Assembly (NCBI GenBank): GCA_031274465.1
Contig: JAISQC010000144.1
Location: 1-9,927, forward strand
DNA length: 9,927 nt
Reading direction: 5' to 3'
Source: Synergistaceae bacterium
GTDB lineage: Bacteria > Synergistota > Synergistia > Synergistales > Synergistaceae
In this document: in pieces, positions 5,875 through 9,927 of the stretch
How positions within the stretch are numbered: position 1 is the stretch's first letter
Layout: every line of letters starts with the position of its first letter
Program-made: the position numbers and the translations under genes
The notes under the pieces: generated by a model
The model's input: only the letters and a program-made list of their open reading frames with translations
Databases searched by the model: none
What the model was told of the DNA's origin: nothing

Positions 5875-8041
5875 CAAAAACCGCGTCATCGCCGTCGCCG
5901 CTGTGGGCGCGTCCGTCATAGCCGCGATGGTCTCTTTGTACATCGCGCGCCCGGCCACGCTGGCGCGGCTCGATCTGAGGATATACGACGTGCTGCTCCC
6001 CCTGAGGGCGGCTGAAACCCCTTCGCCGGTTCCCGTTATAATCGACATAGACGAGGCGTCGCTCGCGGAGTACGGGCAGTGGCCATGGCCGCGCTATCTC
6101 GTGGCCGACCTGGTGAACGCCCTCGGCGATTATGGCGTGGCGGCTGCGGGAATAGACATAATTTTCGCCGAACCTGACAACTCCTCTCCATCGCAGGTGG
6201 CGTCGCACCTCCGCCGCGACCGGGGCATAAGCGTGGATTTCACCGGACTGCCGCCCCGGCTGCGCGACTACGACGCCCTGCTCGCGGACGCTGTCTCCGG
6301 CTCGCGCGTTGTGCTGGGGGCTTACGCGAGTTCCGCCCCCGAGGCCAAAACGCCTGGCAGCGCGCACGGGATAAAAATCCATGCCAGGGAAAGGCGCGGC
6401 GCGATCCCATACGAACCGCGCCTGTCGTCGGCGGAGGGCGCGATCCTGCCCATACCGTCACTGGCGGCGAATTCCGCGATAGGCTTCATCAACGTCGATC
6501 CCGACCCCGACGGCATCGTGCGCAAAATCCCCCTTCTCATCCGCGCGGGGGAAAACATTTACCCCTCGCTCGCGCTTCGCGCGCTCATGACTGCCACAGG
6601 CGTCTCCGACATAATGACGACATCGGGCCCCGACGGGCTGGAATCCGTCCGCATGGGGAGCTTCGGCGCGAGCGTGAACACCCGAGGCGAGATGTACATC
6701 CCCTTCATCGGGCCGGGCAGGACGTATCCCTACTACAGCGCGGCGGAAGTGCTGAAAGGGAAAACCCCGCGCGAAAAACTGGAGGGGCGCATCGCCTTCG
6801 TCGGCACGTCGTCCGCCGGGCTGCTCGACATCCGCGCCACGCCGCTGGACAAAGTGTATCCCGGGGTGGAAGTCCACGCCGCGGCCGTAGACGCGCTGCT
6901 CGCCGGAAACTCGATAACCATGCCGTCCTGGACTGCCGACATGCAGCTGGCGTACATCTTCATCGCCGGAATCGTGTCGGCGGCGATCTTCGGGTTTGCC
7001 TCCCCGGCCCTCTACGTTCCTCTGGCGGCGGCCACAGCGGGCGCGCCACTGCTGCTGGCGAGGCATTTTTTCAGGTATGGCTACTTCGTGTCCCCGATGT
7101 ACGCCATAGCGACCGTGGCGGCGAGCGGCGCGTCGATCCTGATGCTGCGCTTCTGGCAGGAGAACCGCCAGAGAAAGCTGCTCAGAAAAACCTTCTCCCG
7201 CTACGTCTCCCCCCAAGTAGTGAGCCGGGTGCTCAAAGAGAAGGGCGACCTGCTGGCCGGCGAGGAGCGGGCGTTGTCCATAATTTTCACGGACATAAGG
7301 GGCTTTACGTCGATATCCGAACGCCTGACCCCACAGCAGACGGTGAACCTGCTGAACCGCTACTTCACGCCGATGACCGCACTGGTGCGGGAGAGCGACG
7401 GCACGCTCGACAAATTCATAGGCGACGCGCTGATGGCGTTCTGGAACGCCCCGGTCGAGACGCCCGGACATGCCCGCCGCGCGCTCGACGCCGCGCTGTC
7501 TATGGGCGAGCGCCTGCAAGGCCTGAACGCGGAGCTGGAGGCCGATTTCGGCGTGACGCTGCGGATAGGCGCGGGCGTCCATACCGGCCCGGCATACGTC
7601 GGCAACATGGGTTCGAGCGACCTGGTGAACTACACCCTGATAGGCGACAGCGTAAACCTGGCGTCGCGCCTGGAGGGGCTATGCCCCAAGTACGGAGTGC
7701 CGGTCGTGACCAGCAGCGACACAATGGGCGAGGCCGGGGAGGGTTTCGCGTATCAGTACCTCGACACGATAAAAGTGAAGGGAAAGAGCGTCCCGGTGGA
7801 AATTTACGCCCCGATGCGGCAGGGAGAGGGGAAAAGCCGCGCGGAGGAACTGGAAGCGTGGTCGGCGGCTGTAAAAATTTACCTGGCCGGAAATTTCAGG
7901 GTAGCGATCGGCGCGTTCGGCGGCCTCAGCCGCGAATATCCCGGCAGGGCGCTCTACGGCATGTTCGAGGAGCGCGCGCGGACGCTCATTTCAACCCCCC
8001 CGGAAAACTGGGACGGAGTATGGACGATGGAGGGGAAATAG
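5864..8041 (+). CDS. CHASE2-domain class III adenylate cyclase
   Basis: The 725-residue protein has an N-terminal membrane segment (about 8-28), an extracytoplasmic CHASE2 sensor (about 35-350, with VIIDIDEASL, WPWPR and GIDIIF), three close membrane segments (about 360-378, 380-398, 410-428), and a cytoplasmic class III nucleotide cyclase domain (about 465-650). Metal-binding Asp477 (FTDIRGF) and Asp521 (GDALMAF) are present, as are Lys517 and Thr591, the pair that marks ATP rather than GTP use in many bacterial enzymes, and the transition-state residues Asn598 and Arg602 (VNLASR). The tail (about 660-725) has a short TPR-like helix pair ending PPENWDGVW, often seen behind CHASE2-coupled cyclases. 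All catalytic residues are intact, so cAMP synthesis is likely. CHASE2 ligands are unknown. It is the last gene of the operon, overlapping the HD-GYP gene by 11 bp. Confidence 0.93.
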   Translation: MRLDKNRVIAVAAVGASVIAAMVSLYIARPATLARLDLRIYDVLLPLRAAETPSPVPVIIDIDEASLAEYGQWPWPRYLVADLVNALGDYGVAAAGIDIIFAEPDNSSPSQVASHLRRDRGISVDFTGLPPRLRDYDALLADAVSGSRVVLGAYASSAPEAKTPGSAHGIKIHARERRGAIPYEPRLSSAEGAILPIPSLAANSAIGFINVDPDPDGIVRKIPLLIRAGENIYPSLALRALMTATGVSDIMTTSGPDGLESVRMGSFGASVNTRGEMYIPFIGPGRTYPYYSAAEVLKGKTPREKLEGRIAFVGTSSAGLLDIRATPLDKVYPGVEVHAAAVDALLAGNSITMPSWTADMQLAYIFIAGIVSAAIFGFASPALYVPLAAATAGAPLLLARHFFRYGYFVSPMYAIATVAASGASILMLRFWQENRQRKLLRKTFSRYVSPQVVSRVLKEKGDLLAGEERALSIIFTDIRGFTSISERLTPQQTVNLLNRYFTPMTALVRESDGTLDKFIGDALMAFWNAPVETPGHARRALDAALSMGERLQGLNAELEADFGVTLRIGAGVHTGPAYVGNMGSSDLVNYTLIGDSVNLASRLEGLCPKYGVPVVTSSDTMGEAGEGFAYQYLDTIKVKGKSVPVEIYAPMRQGEGKSRAEELEAWSAAVKIYLAGNFRVAIGAFGGLSREYPGRALYGMFEERARTLISTPPENWDGVWTMEGK

Positions 8042-8136
8042 GATTGATGCGGCTAGGCTGATTGGAAACGCGTGCGTAAATCTTTGTCGTAAAACCCGAG
8101 AACCTTACCCTGCGTGAGCCTGCATACGCAAAATTA
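8042..8136. other. Intergenic DNA after the cyclase
   Basis: No gene or RNA is recognised. A 12-base direct repeat, CCTGCATACGCA, occurs at 8119-8130 and again at 8150-8161. The second copy is inside the terminator hairpin. Confidence 0.4.
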
Positions 8137-8176
8137 AACGGCTGCCATCCCTGCATACGCAGGAATGGCAGCCGTT
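8137..8176. terminator. Long hairpin terminator between convergent genes
   Basis: The arms AACGGCTGCCATCCCTGC and GCAGGAATGGCAGCCGTT pair at 17 of 18 positions around the 4-nt loop ATAC. The plus-strand side is followed by a modest T-rich stretch (GATCTTATTT), the minus-strand side by AATTTTG. It therefore probably ends the operon finishing at 8041 and may also stop minus-strand transcription coming from the substrate-binding protein gene. Confidence 0.75.
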
Positions 8177-8204
8177 GATCTTATTTAATCCGAAGCGCGA
8201 TAAC

Positions 8205-8216
8205 TTGATTAATCAA
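8205..8216. promoter_or_regulatory. 12-bp perfect palindrome TTGATTAATCAA
   Basis: A perfect AT-rich palindrome lies just outside the MITE-like element. It resembles an FNR/CRP-type box shortened by 2 bp, but no promoter or gene start is nearby, so a regulatory role is unsupported. It may simply be a remnant of the insertion target. Confidence 0.2.
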
Positions 8217-8223
8217 AAACTAA

Positions 8224-8402
8224 GGAAACGCTGAATAAATGTTCTTTTCGGCGAAATGGAGTAGATTCGTTCGCCGTCAAAGCGGTTGTCGTGAAAATGG
8301 CCGCAGGCGTAGCAGAGCTACATCGAGGACCATTTTTATGGCAAACGAGCAGAGGGGGGACGAATATGCCCATTGCAGCCAAAAGGTTATTTCAGCGTTT
8401 CC
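8224..8402. mobile_element. MITE-like element with 12-bp terminal repeats and CTAA duplication
   Basis: The 179-bp element begins GGAAACGCTGAA and ends in its exact complement TTCAGCGTTTCC. It is flanked on both sides by CTAA (8220-8223 and 8403-8406), a 4-bp target duplication. A CTAA/TTAG-type target and ends starting GG fit the IS5 group of insertion sequences, so a non-autonomous IS5-like derivative is likely. There is no transposase gene. Inside are two hairpins: CGGCGAA/TTCGCCG (8249-8255/8270-8276), and AAAATGG/CCATTTT (8294-8300/8330-8336) enclosing GTAG-CAGAG-CTAC. Its right end is 17 bp past the stop codon of the minus-strand gene. A related copy lies inverted at 9823-9927. Confidence 0.82.
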
Positions 8403-8419
8403 CTAAACAAGTTCGAATC

Positions 8420-9739
8420 TTATCGCCCCGCCAATAACTCATCAATGGTTTTGTAATCGATCCAAATCTCTTTGGCGTATTCCGAACCTTCCGCAATGAA
8501 GTTGCCTACGTTGTCCTTGTTGATAACTACTATGGGAAGTCCGGAGACAATCGGCATGTTGTTTGCGTCATACCCTTCGCTGAAGATTTTATGGGTCAGC
8601 TCAATGGCGTTCTTGCCGATCATAACGCCGCTGTTGTAGCCGGTACATTCAAGCTTGCCATCTCGCACGGCTTCCAGTCCCACGGTATCCCCATCGGAAA
8701 CGCATACGATTTTAATTTTATCTTGCAGCCCGCGCTCTTCCACAACCTTTGCCGCGCCCATACCCATATGGTCGTTATGGGCATATATCAGGGAAGTATC
8801 CTGATTGGCCGTCAAAAGATCCTCGGCGACCGCCATGCCTGTTGTCTCAATAAATTCGCCGTTGCCTGAGCCTGCAAGATTCAAATTGTATTTGCTCATA
8901 TCCACTTTGCCGTTGTCGCGCAATTGCTTAAAGAAGTTAAAACCTTCAATCATCGCGTCCTCGACAACTTTCGCGTTTCCGGCCTGCTCCATCTTTCCCC
9001 AGACCCATCCGGCGAGAAAACCATTATCTTCCGCTTCCGAAACCGGGTGTCCCCTTTGACCTAGGATATCTATTGCCGTGATTTTTTCTTTGTATAATTT
9101 AGAGGCGTATTGCCCGGTTGCGAACCCCACCCAGTAATTGTTGTTGGTAATGGTTGTAACGACGGGTGCATCAGGATTAAATGCAACTCCGACGGCAATT
9201 ATAGGGATTCCCTGAGCCACGGCTCGCTGAACATCACTGAGGTTTGCCTGCGTATCGGCGGGATCGACCACCAGCACATCCACTTTCTGTAAAACCAGCG
9301 CCTCGATATTGGCGCTTTCCTGTGTGGCGTCAAAGTTTTCGGCGGCCAGATATTTCAATGTGTACCCATATTTTTCGCATTGCTGTTCAGCGCCGACTTT
9401 GGTGCCCGCAAAATAGGTGCTGCCCTGTGTAGGCGCCGACCAGCCGACAACGAGGTTTTCCTTCTTGTTGGCGGGCAGAGCTTTAATTATGGAAGCTCTG
9501 GAATCCAGATTCGGTTTCGATACACCACCGAACGCGATGTCTGAAAGATAATCATACACCTCGCTGTCTGCGTTGTGCGGCAGATCGTTCTGGTTAAACA
9601 GCTTTTGGCCTGAAATAACGGCTTGGTTGCTATCCGCTTCGGCTTGCTCAGTTGCGACGTGCCCAGCCAATAAAAATGTGGATACCGCGAGTACAACAGC
9701 AACGACTAAGGAAACAATTCTAAGTCTCTTCTTGCTCAT
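8420..9739 (-). CDS. Sugar-type ABC transporter substrate-binding protein, orphan
   Basis: The 439-residue protein has an N-terminal hydrophobic export signal (basic start MSKKRLR, then about 8-25). Residues about 95-400 form a type 1 periplasmic binding protein fold of the RbsB/Peripla_BP_4 group: LVVGWSAPTQGSTYF opens the fold, LVLQKVDVLVVDPAD ends the first unit, and IYAHNDHMGMGAA (Asn322, Asp323) and VSDGD (348-351) are typical ligand-side blocks. It would bind a sugar or similar solute outside the inner membrane and deliver it to an ABC permease. Two things are unusual: about 60 extra residues between signal and fold (roughly 35-94), making it much longer than RbsB (about 300), and no ATPase or permease gene downstream. 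Tandem AGGAG sites precede the ATG, the better at 9747-9753. GC is clearly lower than in the operon to the left, and repeat elements flank it, suggesting acquisition. The ligand cannot be named. Confidence 0.88.
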   Translation of the reverse strand: MSKKRLRIVSLVVAVVLAVSTFLLAGHVATEQAEADSNQAVISGQKLFNQNDLPHNADSEVYDYLSDIAFGGVSKPNLDSRASIIKALPANKKENLVVGWSAPTQGSTYFAGTKVGAEQQCEKYGYTLKYLAAENFDATQESANIEALVLQKVDVLVVDPADTQANLSDVQRAVAQGIPIIAVGVAFNPDAPVVTTITNNNYWVGFATGQYASKLYKEKITAIDILGQRGHPVSEAEDNGFLAGWVWGKMEQAGNAKVVEDAMIEGFNFFKQLRDNGKVDMSKYNLNLAGSGNGEFIETTGMAVAEDLLTANQDTSLIYAHNDHMGMGAAKVVEERGLQDKIKIVCVSDGDTVGLEAVRDGKLECTGYNSGVMIGKNAIELTHKIFSEGYDANNMPIVSGLPIVVINKDNVGNFIAEGSEYAKEIWIDYKTIDELLAGR

Positions 9740-9762
9740 TCTCCTTACCTCCTGATATTTTT

Positions 9763-9781
9763 TTTGGTATTAACTACCAAA
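9763..9781. promoter_or_regulatory. Candidate operator upstream of the substrate-binding protein gene
   Basis: TTTGGTA and TACCAAA form perfect 7-bp arms around TTAAC. The palindrome lies about 10 bp upstream of the Shine-Dalgarno of the minus-strand gene, where a repressor would block transcription or elongation. Its form suits a dimeric helix-turn-helix regulator. No regulator gene is in the window and no clear -35/-10 pair was found nearby. A leader hairpin is an alternative. Confidence 0.4.
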
Positions 9782-9822
9782 CAATTAGAATTTAGAACGC
9801 CATAGAATAACACTTGCATTAG

Positions 9823-9927
9823 GGAAGGGCTGATTAAATAACCTTTTGTCTGCAATGGGCGTATTCGCCCCTCATCTTCATGTCTGTCAAAAAAAGAATC
9901 CTCGACGTAGCCCTGCTACGCCTGCGG
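9823..9927. mobile_element. Second copy of the MITE-like element, cut by the window end
   Basis: Starting with GGAAGGGCTGA and preceded by TTAG (9819-9822), this stretch matches the complement of the element at 8224-8402. Shared blocks include AATAACCTTTTG, CTGCAATGGGC, TCCTCGA-GTAG and CTGCTACGCCTGCGG. It lies in the opposite orientation to the first copy and has diverged at many positions, so it is not a recent duplicate. The rest, including its far end and second target duplication, is outside the window. Confidence 0.75.

Noticed and set aside
8042..8220. tRNA or other structured RNA gene after the cyclase
   Set aside because: No cloverleaf or conserved tRNA blocks were found. The strong stem at 8137-8176 is better explained as a terminator.
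8220..9927. Composite transposon formed by the two inverted repeat elements around the binding-protein gene
   Set aside because: The left copy has its own CTAA duplication on both sides, so it inserted alone. The far end of the right copy is not visible.

Overview
The window looks like part of the chromosome of a high-GC, diderm (Gram-negative-type) bacterium. Outer-membrane and periplasmic proteins dominate. The central coding block is very GC-rich yet often uses ATA for isoleucine and AGG for arginine. The small recombinase resembles those of Firmicutes. Together this fits a deep-branching diderm anaerobe such as Synergistota or a neighbouring phylum, but that placement is a guess from style, not from a marker gene.

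Layout, left to right. (1) Positions 1-378 are mostly non-coding and AT-rich. They hold a probable minus-strand promoter, flanked by an 11-bp inverted repeat, for a gene that starts at the left edge and runs out of the window. (2) Positions 379-1198 form an 820-bp segment bounded by two near-identical 27-bp sites in inverted orientation (26 of 27 match). Each site is itself an imperfect palindrome, as tyrosine-recombinase core sites are. Inside lie a small tyrosine recombinase (minus strand) and a strong bidirectional terminator. This is the outstanding feature: it has the architecture of a self-inverting switch and ends 18 bp before the start codon of the next operon. (3) Positions 1217-8041 are a tight four-gene plus-strand operon: a FecR-domain exported protein (possible lipoprotein), a TPR plus outer-membrane beta-barrel protein of Slam-like layout, a soluble MBL-GAF-HD-GYP fusion, and a CHASE2 membrane adenylate cyclase. 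Gaps are 16 and 13 nt, then an 11-bp overlap. A long hairpin terminator follows at 8137-8176. (4) Positions 8220-9927 are a lower-GC accessory region: a 179-bp MITE-like element with perfect 12-bp terminal repeats and a CTAA target duplication, an orphan sugar-type ABC substrate-binding protein on the minus strand, and a second, inverted and edge-truncated copy of the same repeat.

Working model (inference): the operon couples an envelope-sensing or surface-display pair (FecR protein plus TPR-barrel) to cyclic-nucleotide signalling (HD-GYP phosphodiesterase-like protein and adenylate cyclase). The recombinase-bearing segment may switch the operon on or off by inversion. In the orientation given here, no convincing promoter faces the operon from the right end. 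The AT-rich left end, with TATGAT and TACAAT -10-like boxes pointing outward, would face it after inversion. The C-terminal third of the FecR protein is encoded by much lower-GC DNA than the rest of the gene, suggesting a swapped domain.
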